Source of the DNA: Chamaecrista fasciculata
Taxonomy: Eukaryota; Streptophyta; Magnoliopsida; Fabales; Fabaceae
Direction of reading: 5' to 3'
Length of the DNA stretch: 64,000 nt
NCBI GenBank assembly: GCA_003254925.1
Contig: QANZ01034666.1
Span: forward strand, 41,056-105,055
Part shown: positions 1 to 11,226 of the stretch, piece after piece
How the letters are laid out: every line of letters starts with the position of its first letter
Position numbering within the stretch: position 1 is the stretch's first letter
The notes under the pieces: generated by a model
Seen by the model: only the letters and a program-made list of their open reading frames with translations
The model's database searches: none
Told to the model about the DNA's origin: nothing
Made by a program: the position numbers and the translations under genes

Positions 1-313
1 AAAGATGAAATATTAATAGAGTGCCCGGCATCTTGAGATGAGGTTTATCGATATTTTTTAATTTAGTATTCCATTTGGATAATATTTTGGTATTAATATG
101 AGCAATTTGTTTTGTTCTATATTTATATTCTAATATTATTGCCAACATCAATTCGGTACCTATGTTGAATGACACAAATTTTAAGGCATGGCAAGAGAGT
201 CTTTGACTCTCGGAGTCATGAATTTAGACTATGCATTGAGGGTACCTAAACCCATTGATTTAACATTTGAGAGTACCTCAAATCAAATGAGGGAGTTGGA
301 AAAGTGGGAAAAG

Positions 314-957
314 TCTGTAAGATAAAACTATAATACTCAAAACTTGATGAGTAAAAGAAATATGTGTACCTTGATCTTGATCTTGTAATCTTGAAGAGAG
401 TTTCTTCCCTCTGCCCTTCTTCTCTACATGTTCTATGATGGTTGAGAACCTCTCATTTCCTTATCCTCTTATCTCAAATGTGAGGCTTGTGTATGTCATG
501 AAGAAAGAGGAAAGGGTATATAAAACCCTACTAGGCTCTAGTTCCTCCTAAGGTCAACAACCATCACATTGGGCCTCCTTTAATTAGACCCAGTCCATTA
601 GTCACATGGGCCACATAATAAAATATTATAAAATAATCCAACATTCTCCCACTTGGCCCATGTTACGACTTGAAGATTCAACAACTTTAATTGCGCACTA
701 TAAATTGAATGTAACAAGTAACAAGCCATCCTTAATCTGAATTGGAAAGATCGGATCATGGCGGTCACAAGTTCACAATGACTTGATTCCATCCATGTAC
801 CACATATCAAATCAACTCATAACAACTTTAATTTGACAACGCTTTAATTATGAACTTTTATTGTTGTCTCACAAAACTTTACTGCATGCAACCATAATGT
901 GAATAACAATTATGCAAAATACAACTTTAATTGAATTCATAAGTGTCATAACCATAC
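314..957 (-). mobile_element. Nested copia LTR fragment, minus strand
   Basis: On the minus strand a purine tract (AAGTGGGAGAA) is followed at 643 by an LTR-like start TGTTGGATT. The LTR appears to run from 643 down to about 314, and 644-957 is the adjoining 3' internal part of the same element. It lies inside the gag region of the larger plus-strand copia fossil, so it inserted later. It is a fragment: I see no second LTR. Boundaries are approximate. Confidence 0.6.
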
Positions 958-2136
958 GAGAAGCAACTTTGGTTCAAGACAATGTCACATACCTTCATGT
1001 TCAGGTTTGGTTCAAAATTGAAAGCGCTAAGATTGGTCTTGTCTGAGGACTTATTAGTGCATTTGGTTTTGATATCTGTTCCTGCACAGTTCAGTCAATT
1101 TAAGGTGAGCTATAATTGCTAAAAGGATTCTTGGTCACTTAATGAGCTCATATCTTACTGTGTTCAAGAAGATGAGAGGTTGAAGCAAGAGAAGACAGAG
1201 AGTGCTCATTTAACTATCGCTTCAAAAGACAAGAAGAAAGACAACAAGAAAAGAAAAGCTAAAGAAGCTGAAGATATGGCACCGCAAAAGAAACAAAATG
1301 AGGAACAAACTTAGGATGGTTGTTTCTTTTGTGGAGCTAAAGGTCATGTGAAGAAGCATTGTACTAATTATCACACTTGGCGTGCTAAGAAAGGTATGCT
1401 TCTTAATTTTGTTTATTCAGAGGTTAGTTTGAATTCGGTATATAGACACGTATGGTGGAAAAATTTAGTGCAACAACTCACACCAATGTGTCTATGCAGG
1501 ATTGCCTGAATTGTCAAAAGCCAAATGATGGTGAAAGATACATCAATGTAAGGTGACGGCAAGACGATTGAGGTTGAATCATTTGGGCATTTGGATTATT
1601 GTTAAGAACCAATTTTATTTTGTTTTATTTAGTTTTGATTGAGGCTTTTGTTTCTTTGTTATTTCACAAGAAACTTATTTTTGTTTCGGCATTAAACAAA
1701 TTAAGTTATTGTTGTTTATTTGTAAACTGAAGTTTTCGTGTCTTTCAAAATTTAAATTCGATTGATTTTGGTTCATTAGGATTCAATAATCCATATTTGC
1801 TTGTTCGTAAAAGAAAAAAAAAGGAAAATAGACTCAAATTAACCGCTAAAGTATTCAGCTTTTTTGTGACACAAGTGATTGAGATATATCTCCAAAGGGA
1901 GAAACGGGACACTTGTGTCTGTTTATTTATTGGGTACTCCAATAGATTCAAGGGTTGCAAATTTTATGATCCCACAACTAAGGTTATTTTTGAGACAGTA
2001 ATGTTTGGTTCTTTGAGGATGTTGAGTTTGCAGGTGGGGAAAGGATTAAGGATTTTGTCTTAAAAGGGAATATTTTAATATTTCTCAATTGCAATCAATG
2101 ATTATCAGGAACAGTTTTATAATACCTGGTATTATT

Positions 2137-2188
2137 CGAGAAGCAACTTTGGTTCAAGACAATGTCACATACCTTCATGTTCAGGTTT
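2137..2188 (+). repeat. 52-bp segment duplicated from 957-1008
   Basis: The same 52 bases (beginning CGAGAAGCAACTTTGG) occur at 957-1008 and 2137-2188, and the flanks differ. The first copy lies exactly at the right edge of the nested copia fragment, the second inside the host copia fossil, so it is probably a rearrangement of the host element around the insertion. Confidence 0.75.
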
Positions 2189-4304
2189 AACAAATAATTT
2201 TAGAAGGACAAACTCTAATATCTTTAGAACCATTGTCATTAAGGAAGTCTACTAGAAAAGAAAAGTGCAAATTAAAGAAATACATATGTAGACTTAATTA
2301 AGCGTCTCATCAGTAGTACTACAAATTTCACCAAGTTGTCATCTCGTTCGGTTTTGAGATGAATTTGGTTGATGGTTGTGTGTACATAAATTCAGTGGGA
2401 GCAAACAATTTATTTCTGGTTTTATATGTCAATGACATACTGCTTGCCATCAACGATATAGAATTGTAGCATGAAACTAGGATCTTTCTAGAAAGAAACT
2501 TTGAGATGAAAGATCTTGGGGAAACAACTTTTGTATTAGGCATACAGATACATCGGGATCGCCCTCGTGGTGTTCTCGATTTATCGCAAGAGACCTATAT
2601 CGAAAATGTTCTTAAGAGAAATGACATGAAAAATAGTAAACCAGTTGATACCCCTGTGGCTAAAGGAGACAAACTTAGTCTTGATTGAGGCCCTTAGAAT
2701 TATTTTAAGAAAAGTGAAATGCAAAAAATCCCTTATGCTTCGGCAGTAGGGAGTCTTATGTACACATAAGCTTGTATATGTCTAGATATTGATGTTGGGC
2801 AAATATTTAAGTGATCCAAGTTTGGATCGTTGGGAAGCAGCCAAATGAGTTTTACGGTATTTACAGAGAACAAAACGTTATATGCTCATATACAGGAGGT
2901 CAGAAAAGGTTGAGATCATTAGGTATTCAGATTCTGACCTTATTGATTATGGAATATAGCTGCGAAATTTTGTCACGGGGCTGCAAATTCGGAATGGAAT
3001 TGAAAGACCACTTAAGTTTGTGACAATAGACCTATAGTTTTATATTCCAACAACTATAGGAACTCCACAAAGTCAAAGCACATTGACATTAAGTTCCTAG
3101 TTGTGAAAGTAAGGGTTCAAAGTGGTAAGGTGTCTATAGAACATTTTGGTACAAACTCCATGATTGCGGATCCGCTTAAGGTTTTCCCTCCCATGGTCTT
3201 TCGTGAGCATACTGCTCATATGGGAGTTAAGGTATTTAAGGAAATTCAGTTTCAGTGGGAGTTTGAAAAGTTGTTCGTTTGTTATAGACAAATTTTATGG
3301 CATTCAGTTTAAGGATAAATTCGGTCTATTTTTTGCAGAAATAAGGTTTCAGTTGACACTTTGAATGTATTCAGTTTGATCTCATAAAGTTTTAAGGTGG
3401 ACCACTTGGAAATAATTATGAACAGATAATCTTGCATATTATTTCCATGCCACACATCCATACTTGATCTATGTCATTTGATTGTGTTATTATATGTGAT
3501 CAAGGAAGGTTTAGTTACGCAATAAATGTGACGAAAATCGCTTTGGTCCTTATATTGGCATAGTTAATGGACGAGATTGTTCATGCATACTTTGGTAATT
3601 TGGTTTGATAGCAAATTTTGAGCTCATAAGGTTTTTTTTTACGGTACCGATGACACTCAATTACGGTATAATGTATATATTTATATAGTCCAAGTGGGAG
3701 ATTGTAAGGTTTATGGACTTATATAAATATAATAAGATATTAAATTGAGTGTCTAATGCTATCATAATTAAGGGAGGCCCATATAGTTAATAATGGGCCC
3801 AATAAGTTGATAAAGTATGGGCTAATATGTGTGGATACTCTTGTATAATTTCTAATTCTATGATGGGCTGAATTGGAAATACGGGCCTTATGCAAATATA
3901 TATAGGGTTATGGTCCCCAAATTGGGAGCAAGGGTTTCTTCACTGAGCTCCATTATCAGAGAAGAGAGACTTTCTTAAAGAAAACTGTTGCTCAACAATT
4001 TGGAAGACCAATAACCCGAAAGATCCACAGATCTTGATTACTATGGAGAATTCAGGTACGCTTCCGCATCTATTGTTTTTGTTCTTGATGATTTGACATG
4101 ATTGATCTTGGGGTTTAGGTTTTAATCTAGGGTTTTCCCTAACATGAAAATCTTAAGATACGATTCCACAAATGATATTATAATCATTGGAGGAAAGGCA
4201 GTCACCTAGGTAGGTGAGGGAGGATGGGCGGCCAACCCACAAGAGGCCACAAAGAGATGGGCAATCAGCCCATATCACTTACCCCCCTTCCAAGAGAGGT
4301 CATG

Positions 4305-4535
4305 TAAGTGGACTATCAGCTCGTAGTATATCACTTGTCTTCTTTTAAGGGGGGAGACCATGCACGTGGGTTGTTTGTCAAGATGTAAGTAAGCTATCAA
4401 CCCGTAGTATATCACTTGTCTCCCCTTTGAGAGAGGAAATCATGTAAGTGAGCTATCAACTTGTAGTATATCACTTGTCTTCCCTTCGAGGGGGAGGCCA
4501 TGTAGCTGAGTTGCCAACTTGTGATATATCAATTT
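4305..4535. repeat. Imperfect tandem repeat, ~60-75 bp unit, about 4 copies
   Basis: The unit carries ATGTAAGTGAGCTATCAAC, then GTAGTATATCACTTGTCT, then a C/G-rich block. Copies begin near 4309, 4383, 4441 and 4499, the last being the most diverged. The repeat lies between the copia 3' LTR and the MITE at 4634. No coding potential was seen. Confidence 0.75.
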
Positions 4536-4633
4536 GTTTCAAGGAGCAAATTCCTTCTAATATTTCAAAATATAATATAGTGTATTTTAAATATTTTTGC
4601 ATAAAAAAATAATTTTTTTTGTATAAAAATATA

Positions 4634-5188
4634 GTCAAAAGACCCTTTCGTGCCTTAAACGTTTGCGGTGATTTTCAGTTATGCCCCTAACGTTTCGTTT
4701 GTGTCAGTTGTGCCCCCAATGTGCAACGTTAGCTTCAATTATGCCCCCAATTGTGCCCCCAAGATGAATAAAGTTTAGGGTTTTAGGTTTTCGAACCCTA
4801 CTCTTGCGCACTCGAAGGTGAAAAAAGAAATCTAGGGAAATTTAGGGTTTTTGACTGGTATAAGGCTTGCGAAGATGAAGATGAAGATGTCAAAAAAATT
4901 TTAGGGTAGTAATTTTTTGGTTTAGATAATGTAAATCCACGTAGGAAATACTATGGTGGATAAAAAATAAATCAGGAATGTTTTATTCATCCAGTCATCT
5001 TGCCACATATTCAATTCATAACAAAAAATTGACACAAGTAAAAAAATTGACACATCAGCATTGAGTCAAAATTGGGGGTATAATTGAAACTAACGTTTCA
5101 CATTGAGGGCACAACTAACACAAATGAAACGTTAGGGGCATAACTGAAAATCATTGCAAACGTTAGGGGAACGAAAGGGTCTTTCGCC
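4634..5188. mobile_element. Mutator-like MITE, 555 bp, perfect 9-bp TSD
   Basis: Long terminal inverted repeats: the left end GTCAAAAGACCCTTTCG pairs with the right end, which reads GGCGAAAGACCCTTTCG on the minus strand, and pairing continues about 110 bp inward (AACGTTTCGTTTGTGT and its complement). Flanks are the 9-bp direct repeat AAAAATATA at 4625-4633 and 5189-5197. A 9-bp duplication with long TIRs is the Mutator-superfamily signature. No transposase is present, so it is non-autonomous. The interior is AT-rich. Confidence 0.88.
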
Positions 5189-5529
5189 AAAAATATATTA
5201 TCAAGATATTTTACCCTAAAATACTTTAATAGATTTGTTCCTTCAATTTTGTTAGACTTAACATAGGAATAATACATTGTAGTTCGAGAATAAGAAACTA
5301 TTTTCATAGATTGATAAGAATTATTTTTTGATGTTGTATATATATTGTTAGTATTTTTTGTGATAGTGTTGTCATTGTCTTTAAAAAAATTAAAATTTCA
5401 CTATTTGTTTGTTGTTGGGCTTATATGACAAATTTCTTCTGAAATTTACGAAATTTGATATTATAGTCAATAAAATTATAATATCTTCTGAACATAATTT
5501 AAGAAAGATATTATAATCATGTATATTTT

Positions 5530-5883
5530 TTTTTTCACATTTGGTCTCATATCTTTACAAAATGTCTGAATTTGCTCCCATATTATTTTTGGTTTCATAT
5601 CATTTTGATCAAGTTGCGGAATTGATCTTATATCTTTGCAAAATGATCAATCGTTAATTGACCTTTTTGCAGAGATATAAGACCACTTTTGCACCTGACC
5701 CAAAGATATAGGACCAATTTTGCAATTGACTGAAAAATATGAGACTAAATCTACAACAAAAAGAAATATGAGACCAAATTGAGAACTCATCCAAAGATAT
5801 AAGACAAAAAATGCAACAAAAAAATATATGGGATAAAATTGAGAATTGAGCAAAAAAATATAAGACCAAATTTACACTTTCAC
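5530..5883. mobile_element. Decayed fold-back MITE of the GTCCC family
   Basis: The left arm reads TTTGGTCTCATATCTTT-like and the right arm carries the complementary AAGATATAGGACC-like motifs. It matches the better preserved copies at 12899-13340 and 53661-54102 in motif order, but is strongly diverged and its limits are approximate. Confidence 0.6.
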
Positions 5884-6326
5884 CTAATATATATATATAT
5901 ACACACACATTATATATAGACTTATTATAGTCACGGAAAAGCCTCTTATACACATGGTATTGCATTTATTTAATTGAGACTGATGTGGGTATATTTCTGA
6001 ATGACTTTAAATGCATATTAAATGTTCCAAACCCAATTAGAGACAACTCTAAAGCCCCCAACCGTCATCATGTGTCTTACTTTTCTTTATGGCAAGATTT
6101 TAAAGGGGAAGCAATTTTTAAAAATTAAATAAGATATTTGGATTGATATTTAAAAAATATTATTTTTTGGCGAAAAAAATTATGCAAGAAAAAAAAAAGG
6201 AGTATATGGAAATGGAGACAAAGTAAGAAAAAAATGAGTGTTTTTTTTCATAAGATGATTGTACTCTTTATAAGATTTCCATATTTTTAAGAATCTAATT
6301 GATTTCAGAATTTTTTTTCAAAAAAA

Positions 6327-6672
6327 TAGTAAAAGTACCTTTTCATCTCCGAAATTTACATTAATTTTTAATTTCACTTCTAAAATTTTTTTATTATTAA
6401 TTTTATCTTTAATATTTTATATTTTGGTCAATTTTATTTTTTAAAAAACTTCTTTCAACGATAGATTTCATCGTATATTTTCATCTTAGTGAGTTTTTTC
6501 TTTTTATCAATTTTACATTATGTGTCATTAACTATGTAAAATTTGTCGTTATTATTTGATTGGAGTAAAAGCAAAGAATAAAATCAATCAAAATATAAAA
6601 CTTTTAGAAAGTAATTGATAACAAAAAAATAATACTAAAAAGGTAATTGAAAGTTAATGTAAATGTTTCTAA
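6327..6672. mobile_element. Fold-back element, AT-rich
   Basis: The left arm (6330-6450, with TTTTGGTCAATTTTA) is complementary to the right arm (6545-6670, with AAAATCAATCAAAATA). The same arrangement is seen at about 61965-62340, so this is a dispersed family. No target duplication was resolved. Confidence 0.5.
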
Positions 6673-6792
6673 GAAAAAAAATCTAAATAATGTCATAACC
6701 CATATACGAGCCATCTTGATAAATTTTAGATTTCAATATTGGAAAACAAAAAGGAATCTAAAAAATTGTCATAACTCATAATTTTTTTTTTT

Positions 6793-7102
6793 GCTAGAGA
6801 GAGGAATAGACAAAACACCTGACGTGGGTGTTAGTCCTTATTTCCATATAACCTACTTAAATACTCACACACACACTCACTTCCCACCGATGTGGGGCTT
6901 GAAACCACCACAATGGAATGCCCCAAGCACGCGCTTTGCGCTCCCACCCTCAGTTTTACCTCTCACGTACATGCGTTTCTTTTTTTAGCCAGAGACAAGA
7001 ATAGACAAAACACCTAATGCAGATGTTAATCCTTATTCCCATATAACCTACTTAAATACTCACACACACTCACTTCCCACCGGTGTGGGGCTTGAAACTA
7101 CG
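6793..7102 (+). repeat. Direct repeat of ~116 bp, copies 194 bp apart
   Basis: Copies at about 6793-6909 and 6987-7102 share AATAGACAAAACACCT, CATATAACCTACTTAAATAC, a CA-rich stretch, and CTTCCCACCGRTGTGGGGCTTG, with a few differences. Possibly the ends of a small LTR-like element or a tandem duplication. The family is not recognised. Confidence 0.65.
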
Positions 7103-7699
7103 ATAAGGTCATAACTCATATAATTGGCTTTTTATTATTTTATAAATGTTTAATTGAAGAGTTGTCTCAATAAATTTTAAATTTACTAAAAATTGTCATC
7201 TAATCTAATCTAATCTAATAATTTTTAAAATAATGTTTACAAATAACTGCAAAGTTTACAAAGTCCAATAAAAAAAATGTTTCTTACATTAATTATTTTT
7301 GGCTTTACCATTAATTCCATGCAACCTTCTATCAAAATCCAAATTAAAGAAAATTCACCCAAAAATGTCTCGACAAAATAGTTATATTACATTATATTGA
7401 ATTTTTTTTCTTTTCTAAACAGTAGTTAAAGATTTAATAAAACACAATAAAAATCAAGAATAAAAACTAACTTTCTGTATTTGTATGATTTTCTTAAAAA
7501 GAAATTTTTCATAATTTTTTTAAAAGATAAACAAGTTAAATATAATAAAAAGTAATTAATTAAATTGTCTATTAATGTTAAATGCAACAATAAATTAAAA
7601 AAACATATAAAAATATTTTTTAGTGAAAAATTTAATAGCTTTTTTTAAATTAATTTAATAGCTTTGTAAATAAAGACAAATTCATAGCAAAATTATAAA

Positions 7700-8493
7700 T
7701 AGGGATGACAATAGTTATGATACCTGATCATTTTGTCACTATCTATATCTATATTCGTTCATCATATCCAATATTTGTATCCTATCCATATATGACTATG
7801 AAGCATGAACACTTCATTTTGAAGGCGTGTCGCCGTGTCAGACATGTGTCCGTGTCCAACACCCATACGACATATATTCATAAATTTTAAAATATAAAAA
7901 AAAAATTTGTGACTTTAACAAGACAAGCAATAAAAAATAATGACACATATGATATATATTATGAATAAATATAATAATTTTAAAGTTTTCATCAAAATTT
8001 AAGAATTTTTAATTATTTATCTATATAAATATATGCCGTGTAAGTTTAAGAATTTGACATGTCGCTCTGTTTGTGTCGTGTTAGTGTCCATGCTTCATAG
8101 GTATTTGATAATTCATTATTTGTATCCGTACCCTATTATATATCCAGTATCCGACGGAATATCTGTGATTCTCGAAAATAATAAATATAAGAAAGGATAT
8201 CCTAATTTAAAAATCATATATATCTAATACACAATATCCATTAATTAAAATATAAAGAGTATAATAAAATATTTATATTATAATATATTGGATACCAAAT
8301 GCCCTACCTATCCATTCATTTCGGACAGATGCCGAATAGTTGAAGCAATATTCAAACCTACCCGATATTCGATGATTTTTTATTTTTCATTACTCGTACC
8401 ATTTTCGATATCCAATATTCGACAAATACCAAATATTTTTTATAGATAGATTCGAATGGGTATCCTAAATACCCGCCTAAATTGTCATCCCTA
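7700..8493. mobile_element. hAT-like MITE, outer of a nested pair
   Basis: The left terminus TAGGGATGACAAT matches the complement of the right terminus ATTGTCATCCCTA. Flanking octamers ATTATAAA (7692-7699) and ACTATAAG (8494-8501) agree at 6 of 8, compatible with an old 8-bp hAT duplication. The interior has repeated 'TATCC.ATA' motifs in opposite orientations. A second element is inserted at 7796-8100. Confidence 0.7.
7796..8100. mobile_element. MITE nested in the 7700-8493 element
   Basis: The termini CTATGAAGCATGAACAC and GTGTCCATGCTTCATAG are inverted repeats. The flanking octamers ATATATGA and GTATTTGA agree at 6 of 8. The interior (CGACATATATTCATAAATTT, then GACAAGCAATAAAAAATAA) is found reverse-complemented at 30077-30432, so this is a real dispersed family, probably hAT-like. 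It is younger than its host element. Confidence 0.72.
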
Positions 8494-8642
8494 ACTATAA
8501 GATATCTTTTATGATTTCTTTATTTTTTTTTAAAATATACATTTTAAAGACACCTTAGATAAAAAAGTTCCTATCATGTTGATTTTAATTAGAGCAAGTG
8601 TAACTTATTGTTTAAGCATTTTTGGATCATGCATGCTTGTGG

Positions 8643-8653
8643 TTATATAAATT
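8643..8653 (+). promoter_or_regulatory. Candidate TATA box of the DUF688-like gene
   Basis: TTATATAAATT lies about 150 bp upstream of the chosen ATG at 8800, leaving a 5' UTR of roughly 125 bases. The position is reasonable, but the surrounding DNA is AT-rich, so chance is possible. Confidence 0.4.
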
Positions 8654-8799
8654 GTACAAACAAGAGCAAAGACAATAATAAAATATACACATAAACACAT
8701 ATTAGTGAAGAAGAGTGATCAACCATATCACATTGCCATTCCCACACACAAAACACAAATTAAAAAACTTTGCTCTTTTCTCTCTTTTCCTTTCCTCCC

Positions 8800-9603
8800 A
8801 TGGATTCCTCTGCTTCCCTTCCCCACCACCACCACCCCATCTTCTCCGGCGGCCCGCTAGCCAGAAAACACCCGGCTTCTCGCCGGAATCCCTCTTTCTC
8901 CTCTAATTCCTCCTCATCCTCCACCTCCATCTCTCCTTACAACTCCTCTTCCTCCCTTGAATCCTTCTACTTTTCCGGCGCCGGAGCCGGCTCCGGCGAC
9001 CTTCTTCTCAGCCCTTATTCCCCTCAATTCGGATTCTCCGGCAGCGCCGGCGGTGTCCCATTTTCATGGGAAGACCTCCCCGGAATTCCCAAGAAACAAA
9101 CACCTTCCATTAATCCTTCTCCTTCAAAAAAGAAGCATCTTTACCATCACCATCACCATCATCATCATGGATCTCCCATGAAAGTACTCCTTCCATTGCC
9201 TCCTCCTCCCACAAACTTCAACATCATCAAGAAATACAAGAATCATAATAATAAATCACTCCAAAGAGACCCTTTTCTTGTTGCAATGCTTGAATGCTCA
9301 AAGGGTATCATAGATGACGACATTAATGATCCCCATCATCATCATCATCATGAAACAGAGGAGGAGGAAGAAGAAGAAGATGAAGAATTAGAAGAAATCA
9401 CAAGTAGCAGAAGAAGAAGAAGAAGTAATAATAATAATAAAGTGACAAGGAGTTTGAGTGATCGTCTTGGATTCATCAATCTATATTCATCTTGCAAAAG
9501 AGCCTCTGCTGTTTCTGAATCCTTAATCTATCTTCCATCAAGGAGATCAACATCATCATCATCAACCACAAACTATCACCATTTTACTCGCAGGTCCCTC
9601 TAA
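8800..9603 (+). CDS. DUF688-like plant protein, single exon, 267 aa
   Basis: Uncharacterised plant protein. The motif VPFSWEDLPGIPK at residues 86-98 resembles the 'VPF.WE..PG.PK' signature of DUF688-type plant proteins. Other conserved-looking blocks are DPFLVAMLECSK (157-168) and a C-terminal block around SLSDRLGFINLYSSCKR (218-234). Low-complexity tracts: a Ser-rich N-terminus (35-53), eight His (116-123), six His (179-184), an acidic run (186-198) and Arg/Asn runs (204-213). I chose ATG 8800 (CCCATGG context, MDSS); an in-frame ATG at 8770 would add ten residues. No signal peptide or membrane segment is seen. The TAA stop is at 9601-9603. The function of the family is unknown. The reading frame is clean and GC-richer than its surroundings, so it is very probably a real gene. 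Confidence 0.82.
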   Translation: MDSSASLPHHHHPIFSGGPLARKHPASRRNPSFSSNSSSSSTSISPYNSSSSLESFYFSGAGAGSGDLLLSPYSPQFGFSGSAGGVPFSWEDLPGIPKKQTPSINPSPSKKKHLYHHHHHHHHGSPMKVLLPLPPPPTNFNIIKKYKNHNNKSLQRDPFLVAMLECSKGIIDDDINDPHHHHHHETEEEEEEEDEELEEITSSRRRRRSNNNNKVTRSLSDRLGFINLYSSCKRASAVSESLIYLPSRRSTSSSSTTNYHHFTRRSL

Positions 9604-10030
9604 TTTCCCTTAATTACATACATACCTCTGATTTCTAGTCTCCCACTTCAAATTATTATTAATTAATCTGCTTTTTTTAGCTATGATCCCTATATACCCA
9701 CCTCCCAATCTACCCACTTACAATTAAGTCAGTGTTCTTGATTTCATAATTTGGCTGCTTCTTCTCCTTTGAATTTTGAAATTAATTTTTATTTGTTGGG
9801 TGTGTCTTGTAGCTAGCTAGTTCTTCGTATTAGAAATTAAAATAGATGGGGGTATGTATAACAAGACAAGAAATGTCTTTGGAAACCTAAGTTATTGTAA
9901 TATGTTAATACATTATTAATGTATAGGAAGCAGCACATCGATGCTTTGGTTCTTGTCTGCTTTTGTCCCCAGACTTCAGAGATCCCCTCTTTACTTAATT
10001 ACAGCTGTTTTGTTCTTAATTATTTTATTC
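9604..10030. other. 3' flank of the DUF688-like gene
   Basis: Presumed 3' UTR and AT-rich flank. I see no gene or clear repeat and could not choose a polyadenylation signal. Confidence 0.5.
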
Positions 10031-10305
10031 TAGCGTAAACTAACAATTTGGTCCCTAAATGATCACCGAGCTGACAACTCAATCCCTGAAAAATTAAAAT
10101 GTATATTTTAGTCCCTGAAAGATCAAAACGCCAAAACGGTATGCTAATTAGTCCTTTTTATGGATTAAATAGTATATTGTTTTAAACTTTTAGACTAATT
10201 AGTATATTGTTTTAATTATTCAAGGGCTAAACTATATATTTCAATCTTTTAGGGACTGATTTTTTTGCTCGGTAATCTTTCAGGGACCAAATTGTTAGTC
10301 TCTCT
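10031..10305. mobile_element. Fold-back MITE, GAGTAAACTAACA family
   Basis: The left end GTAAACTAACAATTTGGTCC is mirrored by the right end GGACCAAATTGTTAG, with further complementary motifs inside (TTTAGTCCCTGAAAGATC). Related copies are at 24494-24771, 35323-35575, 46103-46349 and a partial one at about 55925-56075. Confidence 0.7.
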
Positions 10306-11226
10306 TTATTTTATTTTATTTTTTTAGCATTTCACACTTATGATATGGGAGGACCAATTCTGCATTTGAATATCAAGACCAAATTGAGACCTAACCAAAA
10401 TATATGGGACCAAAAGTGTACTTTGAGCAAAAGAAATAATTAACCTTTGTAATATAAACAATCAGGGGTCAACTGTGCGTTTTTAATATCTAAAAACTAA
10501 ATTGTTCTTTTAGGGGACAAAATTATGAACCAAAAAAATAAATATCTTTTTCTTACTATAATATATGTGGTTAGACGAACAAAAATTATATACAATCATT
10601 CATATTTTTTAATAAAATTCACCAAAAATAAAACATATAGTAAATTCTTTTTTTTTTAACATAAAGGAGTTGTAAAAGTATATGCAAACATTAATGTAAT
10701 TAGAACATGATATCGATATATACTTTTTTATTTGGTGATAGTGATGACATTAATTGTTTTATATCCGAAATTTTCTTGAAAGAAGATGATGAAACTTGTG
10801 TCAATTTTAGGACCACCTAGGTCATGAAATTATGTGTTAAATAGGTCAATTTTAATGTGTATTAAAATTATGTTAAAATGTATAAAGTGAAGCTTTTTTA
10901 AAATTTACCCGATGCGCTGAAGACTATGAATATTGAAAAACTGACTAAACTTTCAATTTTGGGTGGAAAAAAATAATTGTGTTAATATTTTAATTAAAAT
11001 TTTTAACCAATATGAAATATAACAATACTATGAGATACAACAATATTGAGAAAATTAAAAACAAATTTGACCTTTTTGAATAAAACCTTAACAAAATAAG
11101 TATTTTACATAAAAATTAATTTTTTAGAGGATCTTTTGCTACTTTTCATGACTAAAGGCCATAGAAATTTTATAGATTTTATCTTTAAAATTCCGATTCT
11201 GATAAAAAAAAACTTTAAAATTAATA
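10306..11226. other. Intergenic, with a one-armed GTCCC MITE remnant
   Basis: About 10335-10430 carries the right-arm motifs of the GTCCC fold-back family (GGACCAATTCTGCA, ATATGGGACCAAAAGTG) without a left arm. About 10450-10530 holds another short GGGGACAAAATT-like remnant. The rest is AT-rich with no gene. Confidence 0.5.

Larger units (their letters stand above)
1..4144 (+). mobile_element. Copia LTR retrotransposon fossil, 5' LTR outside window
   Basis: Decayed Ty1/copia element. Parts recognisable in order: a gag-like region from about 140 with a CCHC zinc-knuckle stretch near 1318-1380, short integrase/RT-region pieces near 1890-2250, a reverse transcriptase segment near 2330-2690, an RNase H tail near 3050-3300, a purine-rich tract (AAGTGGGAG) just before 3703, and a 3' LTR at about 3703-4144 beginning TGTAAGG and ending CTAACA. 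The 5' LTR must lie left of the window. The element is broken many times, has lost much of pol, and is interrupted by another copia fragment. It looks old. The family call rests on domain order and the purine tract plus LTR start; the left limit is unknown. Confidence 0.8.
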
